Shown: piece after piece, positions 15,001 to 25,324 of the stretch
How positions within the stretch are numbered: position 1 is the first letter of the stretch
How the letters are laid out: each line of letters starts with the position of its first letter
DNA from: an uncultured Clostridia bacterium
GTDB taxonomy: Bacteria; Bacillota; Clostridia; Christensenellales; Borkfalkiaceae
Reading direction: 5' to 3'
DNA length: 64,000 nucleotides
NCBI GenBank assembly: GCA_944367045.1
Contig: CALVWI010000002.1
Span: 1 to 64,000, forward strand
Made by a program: the position numbers and the translations under genes
The notes under the pieces: generated by a model
What the model was told of the DNA's origin: nothing
Seen by the model: only the letters and a program-made list of their open reading frames with translations
Databases searched by the model: none

Positions 15001-16373
15001 GTCTCGAGCGCGATCTCGCTTGCCGTCGGCTCATCGGGATCAGGCTGAGAGCCATACTTCCACGAATCGGGAAGCTGGTTGGCCTCTTCAATGGTCGCCC
15101 CTGTGATGGTCGCCTTCTCGATGTTCCACTCATAGGTGACGCCGATCAGCGTACCGAGATCACCGGTTTGGTCGTCCAGCTCATCGCGCGTATAGGTCGT
15201 TTCAACCCCACCCTTGCGGTATGTTGCCGAAGCAGCTGCATTGGGAACAGAAAGATACCGATATCCATCACTCGCGCGGAAGGACACGGAATAAGTTCCC
15301 GCCTCGGACCCGGTATAAGTGATCGTAGAAGAATCGGAATTTATTTCAGGTTCAGAAATGCCACCCGTCCAACCGGATAAGAATGGCGAGTAGTTCGCAT
15401 TGTTCGCCGTCGAGCTGCTTTTTTCAAAATATCTAAACGAGAAAGATTGCGTCTTTCCGTCGTATGTACCATCGTTCAACACGCCCGTATCATTATTGGG
15501 AGAAGGCGCGTTGATGGAAGCCTCTTCAACCTCAATGGTAAGAGTAAACATTACAGGATCTTCCCAAGTAGGCTCCTGATAATAGATATAAAGATACTTA
15601 TCGTTGAACTCAAAAACGTCGGTGCGATCCGGCTCGCCTGTCTCCGGATCGGGTCCATCGTCCTGATACTCGACCCAATAGCCGCCGTAAATAGGGTTGC
15701 CCTCTTCATCCTTACCCGTGTAATCAAGCGTAATGGCTTTATTGATCGCATCATATGGATTACTGCTGTTTACGTCATAAACAACCTGAACAGTAAGATT
15801 ACTCACGGACTCTTCAAAAGAGGTGAGCGCGGGGAATACATTGTTGCCATCTACGTTCAACGGGTTTGTATTGGGCTGCGCCGCCGTAATGGTAAGATCT
15901 ACAATGTTGGAAAGATACGTTCCTTCCGTTGTTGAAACTTCCACCTGAAAATATCGGACATAGGTATCCCCCTCCGTTGCAAGCGGACGCAGATCGTCGA
16001 GCGGCTGCGTCTTGCCTTCCGCATCCAAATATACATGTACGGTTGCGTAGGCACGCATGTCGTAAAGAGAGGCTGTACTGGCGCCTGGCTGAGGCACCTG
16101 CCCATCAAGGAAACCGGAGCTTCCATGATAGAACAAAACCTGCCCGACTGTACTGGCATCACCCTTTATTTTTTCATATGAATAAAGCGTTTGCTCGCCT
16201 TGCTCATCTGTAAGCGTAAACGTATTCGTTGTTTCATCGACCGCTTCGGCTGTGATGGTGCTGTGTGCGTTCTCGCGGCCCGATACAAGCGCGAGGCCGA
16301 GGCCGAATGCCACGGCGATCACAAACAACGCGGCAACGAGCACTGTCCACAGCTTCCTTGTTCTTTGCTTCAT
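48..16373 (-). CDS. Giant MBG-repeat surface protein, membrane anchored
   Basis: A protein of about 5,440 residues. It starts with a signal peptide (KQRTRK, then a hydrophobic stretch to about residue 32). The body is dozens of immunoglobulin-like MBG modules of about 75-90 residues, recognisable by recurring W-T-Y-G, A-G-x-Y-x-V and N-Y motifs. The C-terminal third has six copies of a module containing LNHxET and NNTFTDAG alternating with W-T-Y-G-E modules. Near the C-terminus is a long hydrophobic segment followed by RKSKK, then a second hydrophobic region and an acidic tail of about 130 residues; there is no LPXTG. An ATG twelve bases upstream (16385) is in frame, but GGAGGG lies inside that extension, six bases before the ATG at 16373, so 16373 is chosen. 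MBG modules are known from bacterial adhesin-like proteins; adhesion here is inference. Confidence 0.9.
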   Translation of the reverse strand: MKQRTRKLWTVLVAALFVIAVAFGLGLALVSGRENAHSTITAEAVDETTNTFTLTDEQGEQTLYSYEKIKGDASTVGQVLFYHGSSGFLDGQVPQPGASTASLYDMRAYATVHVYLDAEGKTQPLDDLRPLATEGDTYVRYFQVEVSTTEGTYLSNIVDLTITAAQPNTNPLNVDGNNVFPALTSFEESVSNLTVQVVYDVNSSNPYDAINKAITLDYTGKDEEGNPIYGGYWVEYQDDGPDPETGEPDRTDVFEFNDKYLYIYYQEPTWEDPVMFTLTIEVEEASINAPSPNNDTGVLNDGTYDGKTQSFSFRYFEKSSSTANNANYSPFLSGWTGGISEPEINSDSSTITYTGSEAGTYSVSFRASDGYRYLSVPNAAASATYRKGGVETTYTRDELDDQTGDLGTLIGVTYEWNIEKATITGATIEEANQLPDSWKYGSQPDPDEPTASEIALETSPSIENLTAASETVFAAGTSHTNFIYNGTDGTSYSSTALPSDAGEYTWAVQLTGMNNFKDYTGSTTAFEIYKQVVELPALDETSFEYDGGSHAPQLTGVPENPPYGTLSVEAQTAAGSYEATLTLTDSDNYEWADPEEDSGITVSGATATYSWSIGKAVNTIKDLTIADWTWGKYNSTANAPSASATFGGDITYTYHKTQDGEQISADTLKNLDAGTYWVKAVSTATDDYDADTEWFEFEVEKAALARPSLAQSELTYNGTAQAPVLGDDFQSDLANGYYTFTVTEQTLVNASGKTYEATVTLDENHCWADNGTDVITLTWTMVPAEITTSGELSRTGWTYGAAESTLTNTLSVTVDFATTDDVLTQTLTYYQKNGDNFEAIDGEPTDAGTYRVEVTFLYSKNANGVSNFVPTTIKSAEFTIEKDTLEFDTITEGELDWMWGQVDNLAISSFAPKATYGVSEGESVTATLTYYYANGFSVDSGVVSGTEAGSDFANLHAGSYKVYAYVEAGTNYNAGYAVYDFEVEQADPDVETEKVEYSYDITINNQTDWTYDDEADHAISVTVKVGGHTLESGEYTVYYFTRGWDENNNWGDGVELTLKDGVYRMPETYDAGEYYIGVVVTGNDNYKTDTLGYEENNAFTVKRKEISIPEGIGRQLEYTADTQQAPSELISNVADGTLNPDWEWASDVSFVGYAETGESNFGTSAPSAYGTYYLRLELKEPNNYAWVKVDDELADYSDEITGESNEYYDVVFQITGKDYGIVVKANGWTYGGTITVPTFAAATGEDYKTSLTAALEEGVTVTYFFYRLESQSNTSDGTLVDGATVTRTKADSDYALGTMPKEIAENPGYYRVVVSISESAEKSYASASAETTFTVSPYTLTNSDIVWTVPENLDYRGSAFTFDADGNGSDDIYATYQNWTYDEASGAYVDATSTSYLVLSLEGGGSILNADDYTLTAVLPVGEKNITLAEGLDSQTKEVEIKKLALTVSATLKDGTIVYGEAAPTSFDDYNIKLTGAVNADEEEALKALLQFVAKGYTAGEGVVCSNVGKYDINITFNADDVLKNYTFNGADITKETVVDTVQFEVTKRTITVNITTLESTYGEDIKELTYSIEGETFDNASDIFTLTLPDGLTDTSDAGSYRIKGVKITAEDGGRADNYVVEFVGAFDNGGSDGLYTIKPRTLTVTAGQLIGSVEYGDAAPKAMNSAGFTADPDYFDAAFGNVLEKDKETLKGLLSFSVPDDGYRPGNDVDDYTVNVLFAGGLKNYSLTDDGNGISMGAKVTTAQLKVVERKVTVTINNIETEYGTPKAFEVSYERVNGSGNAFLGDDTDGGTDSIFTLSLQDVSVEYNKLNVGTYTIVGTDVSTNYAVTFKGETGGETGTYEVIPRKIAVTLTLDTSGHDTENSLLNGGPIFDGLAWTYTATGEGENGDGTIYFPVTYKAVSGSLTGDDAVNAGTYQAFVKAGTRSNDTYQNYQAATDATETFSIAPRTVEVTWTEQTTFTYNGEDQFSSISATYQPWKDGSQLTGENDAVKLSITTQEFKNANTYTFTATLEDENYTLSGATSGTYTMQKAEITVTIKDQRSEYGEALVDFSNLTEDFYTITDGTLYDNANDVFSFEVEKATKYNVGFYDINATQSGERKHNYDVTFANEENSYEVYAREVTVALSTHTETYKNDKFNAFTATLDEDYTVDRLVSGDNLNITLTPKTDAIDVGSYAYYSVAANNTNYNVTFKNATEEVFVIQPASITVTIADQSSEYGEALAALTYSVSGELFDVSEAAIFKLEIYKQNDLSTPVSVPQGGHLDAGEYIISIVGSNGKSPYTDGNFTITFNTAKYTVTTARIGIKFEVDKDGHLAESLDGTNPIYDGKAWEYKAYGLKSDGSINTDITFKVTYYKGTVTAEENKLEGLPTDAGTYTVVVEAETSKDGNYAPSGNFTTSFTIAQRLVTVTWTKDNFTYNGDDQFSSISATYQPWVDGSQLMGDENAVKLSIATQEFINANTYTFTATLEDENYKLSGAGDDGTVTKKYTMQKAEITVEIIKQTTYYGDPLNSLDVTDSKSLSTNLYTITYTDGSEATELHDAANLVFSLSSVVNASSDAADYDIVGAEFTGDGSRAGNYVITFVNADDSSDSNGVYTVAKRPVKITIGNFDMIYGTDFNGLSPTTKATLSSLKFELGDGVTGDVFVNEGAQVAAETAVKFAITGSYDAASAAGTTWTVTASLDDPTGTLKNYTFEEGEATMTVIARPITVTLPSIGDSLTYGTQALEDALAGWISSASAALDGWSGYGDAIVDGDSAADIYTLVVDGVSDFGAGTKVGDYTLVGQKLTTDVAKNYDVTFVNDNVGFEIVAATFEVVDPKDYVEVTYTGENFYFREDAAAGDVDAASKYLFNHALNVVTESFVLNKESITYIWSFTVDGSPVTSLTLGGTYTVSYTVKADNFTDVTGEFTVKITEAGNYWILADGTQQNSGYEFAIEWTYGDPSMNSAWTDTYESGQEEPTFTALMGENTKAVTYYKTREGEAGNYTYSEEYTQGFGYTTPAGTYYVKVTVAGTTDWDALEAHGVITVDQRTVDINWASGNISLDEMSGTGTNVTKGFDNRLMTLNTSSLPGGLTVDGDPNNEVGEVNVTISEGAGTQLSLFFTLIDPANYCWPESATVSGENRETKQIWFSVNATVNHVTFYDKDGTVDSITIEYGTTGTWWKFAESEADTIGSNELLIKADSILGGARRSEHVAFAKWSDDDPSDDIFTLATLDGADAGTYWMLVQVFPTQNGDTAYAYGVGYLKVTITQKEVTQSEIDGISFGTDADGKVYFTYNGEQQLPTATDVPDYLNVKFDVADENVIDANTYTLTATISIADDNYKFADGATTERTVTVVIDPRPVEVNWRADTFTYNGEDQLGSVYAYFIDINDAIVRLKVTSADGTFLNAGNYTFTAEFTGWTEDGIGGTALGNYTFANEADKTHEYVMNKLHVVIGLIDQDVVYTGSAASIEQNAFYVDTFTYEIADGMARYDDLLNNKLTITVGESAVNVGTYTLDLAGTVNGDGYYEFDNYLVTAHSATLTITPKTLSFDWKSFANGEFGKENGVKLDGTEFSGFVNSENYETIENFVKVTYSGTSWSNTTYTNSTEVPTEAGNYIVTVTLAAQSADGVKCNYSMQETERVYVVEKATVEVPTIASKVYNGTPQTADVTENGFKVITNEGGTDADSYDVVLQLVDSYNYQWLVDGVKIESETYTAQFVITQAGGYEFTVSIENWKFGETANAPKIGYVTTSTLPEGGRIVYLYEGKTNGGVEYESEFAPTQAGTYTVTVTLTGMKNYTDATATSTTFTIEKAEAVIDVSGMQTVFTYDGNPHTITGAKLNHNETTLTYSETSVTDAGTYQVTISADATDNYKAPENVIVTITVNKAALTIDVEISGWTYTTEEVEPQLTYTAHPESLTATVEYAAFGSSVFSEDVPTNAGNYTVRVTYAEGTNYAAAVGTATFTIEKADAKIDTDGMTKTYTYTGALQTIEDAELNHTETTLQYSNNTFTDVPVDGKLLVTIYAAETNNYKSATATVTITVNKADMTIGVTIGSWTYGETAESPVPTYSTGTMPDGGYLEYLYTGTMNGDRPYSSSAAPTEAGEYTVTVTLKGMTNYNDATVTSAEFTINRAQAVINTDNVETEYTYNGKPQTITGATLNHNETTLVYTNNTFTDVPENGELTVKITAAQTNNYEAAEKTVTVTVNKADYSFIVTVDDWTYNEEGNTPKFINTSGMPAPGDYTVTYEYAGKTNGGVEYTATNKAPTEAGTYTVKVTLSGMQNYYDVTSDEVEFTIERAPIAPEISLLIGEWTYGKTYTDEEIWQFVEGTNPEDGTWTAQYKNTNTSLVGTAVPTDAGTYELTVIVDETDNYLGGTSNTVTIVIEKASIAFEIEIIPQLSDGGAGWVYGDQPDSADVWKFAGDFVPTGTVSATYSGTNNKGEKYENTIVVPDQANDDTAGYTLTVTVAESDNYFGGTVTATFTIVRAEAEIDTRDVKTQFTYTGYQQSVSSGAVLNHSESKLKYENNTFTNAGKYEVTISADESYNYEAVSVTLTVTVGKATLTSIGVSIDDWTYGEKAKEPVVSGTVDDATVTFRYTGVTNGGKKYDSTVAPNEAGEYTVTATASGMQNYNDASATTKFVIYRAAAFINTSGVQTSFTYTGRTQSVSSGATLNHGETTLVYTDNTFTDAGSYVVIISAAETDNYNAAAVAVTVTVSKAALDLEVAIDGWTYGEEANAPVITYTGLEPSAPTIAYLYRGTTNGGEAYESSAAPTEAGEYTVTVTLTGMHNFADATAVSEKFTIGRAQAVIDTSGLQTQFTYNGEEQSVTGGAVLNHEETELVYTNNTFTDAGKYEVTISAAETNNYLAAEVTAEVTVNKATLDLEVAIDGWTYGEEANAPSVSGNAGEGELTYLYTGTTNAGAAYESEVAPTEAGEYTVTVTAAETENYQSGTASADFIVERAEADAAVTIEDWYFGDVPSAYVLTPDFLMDEVVRVLYADEEGSFSEKAPVYAGEYTVTVYYGETANYTAGEATASFTVIERPLQMSVTLEDWTYGDEPNEPVVTGAYGIALTYRYTGTANDGTAWDSDTAPVKAGSYTLTVTTVDLENYDNASCSVDFTVLRRLISAPAWDEDGLRAVTEEHNGETNAIAVIGYDGSLMTVESDTARFELTTDGGVTVTANIHGVYTIVFTLKDTANYGWTDLNEGEGLTDPVTLTWTLTEHVISILWLIILLAVLVLIALILLIVLLRKSKKCGRGNTPDGGSPVGTEETGSASSENDLAAEGEAVQGTDENGAVQGTDDGSQGSDEGPRDGSGETRLSSFAPVGLLLVLVPLGQIVTAVALGVVLVGLIIADIAVGARVHKLAKAAKAAGESAEHQPAPEVMQEEAGESTGAVGEVAYETAEPSDEAACGDAEGEVPADGSDGYAADDFGTQGEDAGTDPDGADRPEDMGGMPE

Positions 16374-16638
16374 GTTTCCCTCCATCTGCGCCCTCAGCCA
16401 TCCGCCGAAGCGCCATCATATAGTTTTTCGCAGGGCTCCCAAGAACGCATCCCCCTGCGCACGGCAACCACCGCAGGATGCGTCCGACTCCCCCATGGGC
16501 GCCCTCCTCCCAAGAACGCGCCCCTAAGGGACCTCTTCCGACTGTATTCCGGCCCTCTCCCGATTATGCAGGAAAGAGCATATTCGAAATAGCCAAAAAG
16601 CAGTATACGCACTTCTCACGCATACCGTTACGCCCTGC
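16374..16638 (-). promoter_or_regulatory. Long structured leader of the giant surface-protein gene
   Basis: About 260 nt lie between the predicted transcription start and the ATG. The RNA can form a strong hairpin: CGCATCCTGCG (in 16474-16486) pairs with CGCAGG and GATGCG (in 16447-16462), with a two-base bulge. A second hairpin uses GGGCGC and GCGCCC (16498-16525). The 13-mer GCGTTCTTGGGAG occurs twice, at 16507-16519 and 16436-16448. I recognise no riboswitch class. A regulatory role is inference. Confidence 0.45.
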
Positions 16639-16667
16639 ATTATATCATGGGGTTTTCAATTTGTCAA
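16639..16667 (-). promoter_or_regulatory. Consensus sigma-A promoter for the giant surface-protein gene
   Basis: On the minus strand the -35 box is TTGACA (16662-16667), the spacer is 17 bp and the -10 box is TATAAT (16639-16644). All twelve consensus bases match. Transcription would start near 16632. Confidence 0.85.
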
Positions 16668-17039
16668 TGGATATCCTTTAATTATTTTTCGGTCTTTCAC
16701 GCTCATCTTATTTATGTTTTTCGAATTTGCTTAATGTAAAAATCACAAAAATCGCTTCGAATATACCCCCCCCCCCCCCATTTTTTTCATATCAATGAGC
16801 ATTTCTTGACGGATTTTGTCGAGATTTGTCAGAATTTATCATATGCAATCGTTTTTTGAAAGAAATTTGACAATTTCAGACATTTTTCGACGAAATTTTT
16901 GTCATGGTTTTTTATGACAAGTTTTTTCGCGGAATCTATTTTATTATAAAATGTTCGTTTTTTATAAAATGAATACTTTGTTTGATTTTCATCTCGGAGA
17001 CCGCCGTTTTTCCATGTGAAATTTTTCCCCCGAGGGCAC
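16668..17039. other. AT-rich intergenic region between rpoC and the giant gene
   Basis: About 370 bp, much richer in A and T than the surrounding coding DNA. It holds the G14/C14 tract, an inverted repeat TTGTCAT/ATGACAA (16899-16905 and 16914-16920), and a 20-bp motif shared with the rpoB leader (16870-16890). A 70-codon minus-strand reading frame here starts inside the rpoC terminator and looks like chance. Confidence 0.6.
16766..16779. repeat. Homopolymer of 14 C (G14 on the coding strand)
   Basis: Fourteen C in a row, followed on the plus strand by A and seven T. On the minus strand the G14 tract directly precedes TATATT (16760-16765), a -10-like hexamer, and lies about 100 bp upstream of the consensus promoter of the giant surface-protein gene. 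Tracts of this length change length easily during replication and also cause sequencing errors. Confidence 0.9.
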
Positions 17040-17070
17040 AAAAAAACGGGCTGCCGTAAAGCAGTCCGTT
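17040..17070 (-). terminator. Intrinsic terminator of rpoBC
   Basis: On the minus strand AACGG-A-CTGC pairs with GCAG-C-CCGTT across a short loop and is followed by seven T. It begins about 20 bases after the rpoC stop codon. Confidence 0.85.
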
Positions 17071-17090
17071 CTTTCGTTTATGAAGTTTGC

Positions 17091-20867
<3,777 letters not shown>

Positions 20868-20883
20868 TTACCTGCCTCCCGTA

Positions 20884-23800
20884 TTATTCCTTCTTGTCGT
20901 CGGACTTATCGCCGCTCTTGCCGTCGCTCTTATCGTCGGACTTTTCATCGTCGTCGTCATCGAAGAGATCGCCGAAGGAGAAGTCGTCGTCGACGTCGCT
21001 CATGTCGTCGTCCTCGAGGTCCTTATCGCCGAAGAGATCCTTCGAGACGAAGTCCTCGTCCTCGCCCGCGTCGTCGAAGAGCGAGCCGATGCTCTCGTCC
21101 TCGTCTTCGTCCTCGTCGTCCATGCCGAAGTCGAAGTCCTCGTCCTCCGCCTTGACGTCCTCGTGCGAAGGGGTCTTTTTCTCGTCCTCTTCGTCGTCGA
21201 ACTCGCGGATGATGAGCTCGTCGTTGTTCTCGGTGAGGACCTTGACGTCGAGCGCGAGGGACTGGAGCTCTTTGAGGAGCACCTTGAATGCCTCGGGGAT
21301 GCCGGGCTCGGAGATGTTGTTGCCCTTGACGATGCTCTCATACGTCTTGACACGGCCGACGATATCGTCCGACTTGACGGTGAGGATCTCCTGAAGGATG
21401 TGCGCCGCGCCGTATGCCTCGAGCGCCCAGACCTCCATTTCGCCGAAACGCTGGCCGCCGAACTGCGCCTTGCCGCCGAGGGGCTGCTGCGTGACGAGCG
21501 AGTAAGGTCCGATGGAACGTGCATGGATCTTGTCGTCCACAAGGTGGATGAGCTTGATCATATACATGATGCCGATGGTGACGCGGTTCTCGAAGGGTTC
21601 GCCCGTTCTGCCGTCGAACACCTGGAACTTGCCGTCCACCTTGCCGTCGGGGTTGAAGAGGTTGTTCTCTTCGAAGAGCTTTTCGATGTCCTTCTCGGTC
21701 GCACCGTCAAAGACGGGGGTGGCGATCTTCCAGCCGAGCTGGCGGCACACATAGCCGAGGTGCACCTCGAGGACCTGACCGATGTTCATTCGGGAAGGCA
21801 CGCCGAGGGGGTTAAGAAGGATCTGAAGGGGCGTACCGTCGGGCAGGAAGGGCATGTCGGAGAGCGGCAGCACGCGGGAGATGACGCCCTTGTTTCCGTG
21901 GCGGCCTGCCATCTTGTCGCCGACCTGGATCTTACGCTTCTGTGCGATGTAGACGCGCACGAGCTTGTTGACGCCGGGCGAAAGTTCGTCCTTGTTCTCG
22001 CGGGTGAAGATCTTGACGTCCACGACGATACCGCCCTCCCCGTGGGGAACACGGAGCGACGTGTCGCGCACCTCTCTCGACTTCTCGCCGAAGATGGCGC
22101 GGAGGAGCCTCTCCTCGGGCGTGAGCTCTGCCTCGCCCTTGGGGGTGACTTTACCGACGAGGATGTCGCCGCTGTTGACCTCTGCGCCGATACGGATGAT
22201 GCCGTCCTCGTCGAGGTCTTTGAGGGCGTCGTCGCCCACGTTGGGGATGTCGCGCGTGATCTCCTCTTCGCCGAGCTTGGTGTCGCGCGCTTCCGTCTCG
22301 TGTTCCTCGATGTGGATGGAGGTGAACACGTCGTCCTGCACGAGCTTCTCGGAGATGAGGATCGCGTCCTCGTAGTTGTAGCCCTCCCACTCCATGAAGC
22401 CGACGAGGATGTTCTTGCCGAGCGCAAGCTCGCCGTTGTTGGTGGAGGGACCGTCTGCGATGATCTCGCCCTTTTCCACGCGGTCGCCCGTGTTGATGAT
22501 GGGACGCTGGTTGAGGCAGGTACCCTGGTTGGAGCGTTCAAACTTCTTTAAGGGGTACTCGGTAATGAAGCCGCTGTCCTCGCGGATCTTGATGAGGTCG
22601 GACGAGACGCCGACGGCGACGCCTGCCTCCTTCGCACGGACGATGACGCCCGAGTCGCGCGCGATGGCCGCCTCGATGCCCGTCGCGACAATGGAGCTCT
22701 CCGTCTTGAGGAGGGGCACTGCCTGGCGCTGCATGTTGGAGCCCATGAGGGCACGGTTGGTATCGTCGTTTTCGAGGAAGGGAATGAGCGCGGTCGCGAC
22801 GGAGACGAGCTGCTTGGGGCTCACGTCCATGTAGTCGATGCGCTCGCGGGGAAGCTCGGTGATGAGTTCCTTATAACGGCAGCCGACGCGCTCGTGCACG
22901 AAGTGGCCGTTCTCGTCGAGGGGCTCGTTCGCCTGTGCGACGACATAGCGGTCCTCTTCGTCCGCCGTCAGATAGTCGACGTGGTCGGTGACGACGCCCG
23001 TCTGCTTGTCCACCTTGCGGTAAGGGGACATGATGAAGCCGAACTCGTTGACCTTGGCGAAGGTCGCGAGCGACGAGATAAGACCGATGTTCTGACCTTC
23101 GGGGGTCTCGATGGGACACATACGGCCGTAGTGCGAGTGGTGAACGTCACGCACTTCGAAGGTGGCGCGGTCGCGGTTGAGGCCGCCCGGGCCGAGCGCG
23201 GAGAGCTTGCGCTTGTGCGTGAGCTCTGCGATGGGGTTGGTCTGGTCCATGAACTGCGAGAGCTGGGAGGAACCGAAGAACTCGCGGATGACGGCGGAGA
23301 TGGGACGCACGTTGATGAGCCCCGAGGGCGTGACTTCCATGGGGTCCTGCGTCGCCATGCGCTCCTTGATGAGGCGCTCGAGGCGCGCCATGCCGATGCG
23401 CAGCTGGTTTTGAAGGAGCTCGCCCACCGAACGCACGCGGCGGTTGCCGAGGTGGTCGATCTCATCGATGGTGCCGATGCCGTACTTCAGATCGAGGTTG
23501 GTGGAGACGGCGGCGACGATGTCGTCCACCGTGATGCACTTGTAGTTGAGCCGCTCGACGAGCGCCTTGACGCCCTTCTTCTCCTCGGGCGTGACGCCGA
23601 GGACGCGCTCGCCGGCATCGAGGTCGACGGGAGCGTTGGGGTCGACGGGCTTGTCGCCGCGCGCCAAAATTTCGTGGAAGAGCTTGCAGGCCGAGACGAA
23701 CTTGATGCGGTTGTCGCGGCGCTTCAAGCGGTTCTTCTTCTCCTCCTGCTTCTCGTCCGCCTCGGGCGCGGTCTCGCGCGCATAGTAGACGGCGTTGATC

Positions 23801-24990
23801 TCGTCGATGTACTTATCGGCGACTTCCTCGACGGAGAGCGTCTCGCACTCCTTGGCGAGCTTCTTGGAGAACACGAAGTTGGGATAGTAGACGGTCTTGA
23901 GGAGCCCGAACGCCTTGGGGTCCATATCGGAGAGCGCGGAAAAGTCCACCGTGTTGTTGGCGATGATCTTATGACGGATCTCCCCGTCCTCGGGGTCGTT
24001 GACGAGCACGAACACCTCGTTGATGCCCGCGTTCTGGATGGCGCGCGCCTTCTCTTCGGAGACGACTTCGCCCTTCACTGCCATCACTTCGCCCGTCTCG
24101 GGGTTGATGATGTCGTCCGCAACGCGGCAGCCGGGCAGACGGTAGGCAAGGTTGAGCTTCTTGTTGAACTTATAGCGGCCCACCTTGACGACGTCGTAGC
24201 GGCGAGGGTCGAAGAAGAGGTTGTAAAGGTGCTGGCGCACCGACTCCTCGGTCGGGACTTCGCCGGGGCGCAGACGGCGGTAGAGTTCGATGAGGCCGTC
24301 CGACTCCGAACGCGTCGTGTCCTTCTCGATGGTCGTAGCGATCATCTTGTCGCCTTCGAACAGCTCTTCGAGGGCGCGGTTGGAGCCGAACCCGAGGGCG
24401 CGCAGAAGGACGGTCGCAGCGAGCTTGCGCTTTCTGTCGACACTCACCCACAGGACGCCCTGCGCGTCCTGCTTGAATTCCAGCCATGCCCCGCGGTTGG
24501 GGATGACCGTCGTTTCATACATCTTCTTGCCCGTCTTGTCCGTCTCGGCGACGTTGTTGACGCCGGGGGAGCGGACGAGCTGGGAGACGATGACGCGCTC
24601 CGCACCGTTGATGATGAAGGAACCGTTCTCGGTCATGAGAGGAAGGTCGCCCATAAAGACGTCCTGGTCGATGACCTCGTCCTTCACCTTGTTGACAAGG
24701 CGCACCTTGACGCGCAGGGGAAGCGCGTAGGTTGCATCGCGGTTGCGGCACTCTTTCTCGTCGTACTTGGGTTTTTTCCCGAACTCATGGCTCAGGAAAT
24801 AAAGCTCGAAGTGATCGCTGAAGTCGGTAATGGGAGAAAAGTCCTCTAAGATCTCGGAGATCCCTTCGCCGATGAAGGAACGGTAGCTGTCCTTCTGGAT
24901 CTCAACGAGGTCGGGAATGTCGATGACCTCATTGATCTTGCCGAACTTCCTTCTTTCCGTTTTACCGTACTTTTGAATGGGTAAGTTCAT
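20884..24990 (-). CDS. rpoB: DNA-directed RNA polymerase subunit beta
   Basis: RNA polymerase beta subunit, 1,368 residues. The rifampicin-pocket segment ([13 protein letters not shown], then [14 protein letters not shown]) is near residues 565-600 and has the usual sensitive-type residues. The start has AAGGAG eleven bases upstream. The odd part is the C-terminus: roughly the last 105 residues are a low-complexity tail made mostly of D and E with some K and S, containing three short hydrophobic motifs (SLFDD, DLFGD, DLFDD). Bacillus RpoB is near 1,190 residues and has only a short acidic end. The upstream neighbour is not rplL, which is the usual arrangement. Confidence 0.99.
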   Translation of the reverse strand: MNLPIQKYGKTERRKFGKINEVIDIPDLVEIQKDSYRSFIGEGISEILEDFSPITDFSDHFELYFLSHEFGKKPKYDEKECRNRDATYALPLRVKVRLVNKVKDEVIDQDVFMGDLPLMTENGSFIINGAERVIVSQLVRSPGVNNVAETDKTGKKMYETTVIPNRGAWLEFKQDAQGVLWVSVDRKRKLAATVLLRALGFGSNRALEELFEGDKMIATTIEKDTTRSESDGLIELYRRLRPGEVPTEESVRQHLYNLFFDPRRYDVVKVGRYKFNKKLNLAYRLPGCRVADDIINPETGEVMAVKGEVVSEEKARAIQNAGINEVFVLVNDPEDGEIRHKIIANNTVDFSALSDMDPKAFGLLKTVYYPNFVFSKKLAKECETLSVEEVADKYIDEINAVYYARETAPEADEKQEEKKNRLKRRDNRIKFVSACKLFHEILARGDKPVDPNAPVDLDAGERVLGVTPEEKKGVKALVERLNYKCITVDDIVAAVSTNLDLKYGIGTIDEIDHLGNRRVRSVGELLQNQLRIGMARLERLIKERMATQDPMEVTPSGLINVRPISAVIREFFGSSQLSQFMDQTNPIAELTHKRKLSALGPGGLNRDRATFEVRDVHHSHYGRMCPIETPEGQNIGLISSLATFAKVNEFGFIMSPYRKVDKQTGVVTDHVDYLTADEEDRYVVAQANEPLDENGHFVHERVGCRYKELITELPRERIDYMDVSPKQLVSVATALIPFLENDDTNRALMGSNMQRQAVPLLKTESSIVATGIEAAIARDSGVIVRAKEAGVAVGVSSDLIKIREDSGFITEYPLKKFERSNQGTCLNQRPIINTGDRVEKGEIIADGPSTNNGELALGKNILVGFMEWEGYNYEDAILISEKLVQDDVFTSIHIEEHETEARDTKLGEEEITRDIPNVGDDALKDLDEDGIIRIGAEVNSGDILVGKVTPKGEAELTPEERLLRAIFGEKSREVRDTSLRVPHGEGGIVVDVKIFTRENKDELSPGVNKLVRVYIAQKRKIQVGDKMAGRHGNKGVISRVLPLSDMPFLPDGTPLQILLNPLGVPSRMNIGQVLEVHLGYVCRQLGWKIATPVFDGATEKDIEKLFEENNLFNPDGKVDGKFQVFDGRTGEPFENRVTIGIMYMIKLIHLVDDKIHARSIGPYSLVTQQPLGGKAQFGGQRFGEMEVWALEAYGAAHILQEILTVKSDDIVGRVKTYESIVKGNNISEPGIPEAFKVLLKELQSLALDVKVLTENNDELIIREFDDEEDEKKTPSHEDVKAEDEDFDFGMDDEDEDEDESIGSLFDDAGEDEDFVSKDLFGDKDLEDDDMSDVDDDFSFGDLFDDDDDEKSDDKSDGKSGDKSDDKKE

Positions 24991-25245
24991 CCGTCAAAAT
25001 ACTCCTTCTTGTTTCGTTGTTTATCCACCCACGATCTACCGAGTATATCTTTTCATCGATAAAAATCGAAATGTCTGAAATTGTATGAAAAAGCTCCCCT
25101 TCCCCCTTTACAACTGCGCGAAAATGCGGTATAATAGCGGGAGCAGCGGCGGCGAAAACCGCCCGAAAAGCTCAGGATTTTGCTGCGTTTTCGCCAATTT
25201 TCGGGGGCGAGCGCACAGTCACCGAGCATAATAATACAGTATGTC
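24991..25245 (-). promoter_or_regulatory. rpoBC leader region
   Basis: About 250 nt between the predicted rpoBC start site and the rpoB ATG. It includes a stem of GGCGAAAAC (25187-25195, minus sense) with GTTTTCGCC (25151-25159), and the motif ACAATTTCAGACAT (25071-25084, minus sense), which recurs inverted downstream of rpoC. The promoter of the plus-strand operon also lies inside it. Confidence 0.4.
25107..25135 (+). promoter_or_regulatory. Promoter for the S4-ispDF-radA operon
   Basis: TTTACA (25107-25112), 17-bp spacer, TATAAT (25130-25135). The predicted start near 25142 gives a leader of about 180 nt. This transcript runs head-on into the rpoBC promoter. Confidence 0.75.
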
Positions 25246-25274
25246 ATTATAACCCGCGGGCAAAATTTTGTCAA
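25246..25274 (-). promoter_or_regulatory. Consensus promoter for rpoBC
   Basis: On the minus strand TTGACA (25269-25274), 17-bp spacer, TATAAT (25246-25251), matching the consensus fully. The predicted start is near 25239. Confidence 0.85.
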
Positions 25275-25324
25275 CGGGTTTTGGGGCAAAAAAGCAAAAA
25301 ATTTTTCACATTCGGGAGAAAATC

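Noticed and set aside
16899..16920. Inverted repeat TTGTCAT/ATGACAA as an operator for the giant gene
   Set aside because: It is about 230 bp upstream of the promoter, in AT-rich DNA where seven-base inverted repeats are common; no second copy supports it.
16829..17041. Seventy-codon minus-strand reading frame in the AT-rich gap
   Set aside because: Its start lies inside the rpoC terminator, it has no ribosome binding site, and its K/N/F-rich composition is what AT-rich non-coding DNA gives.
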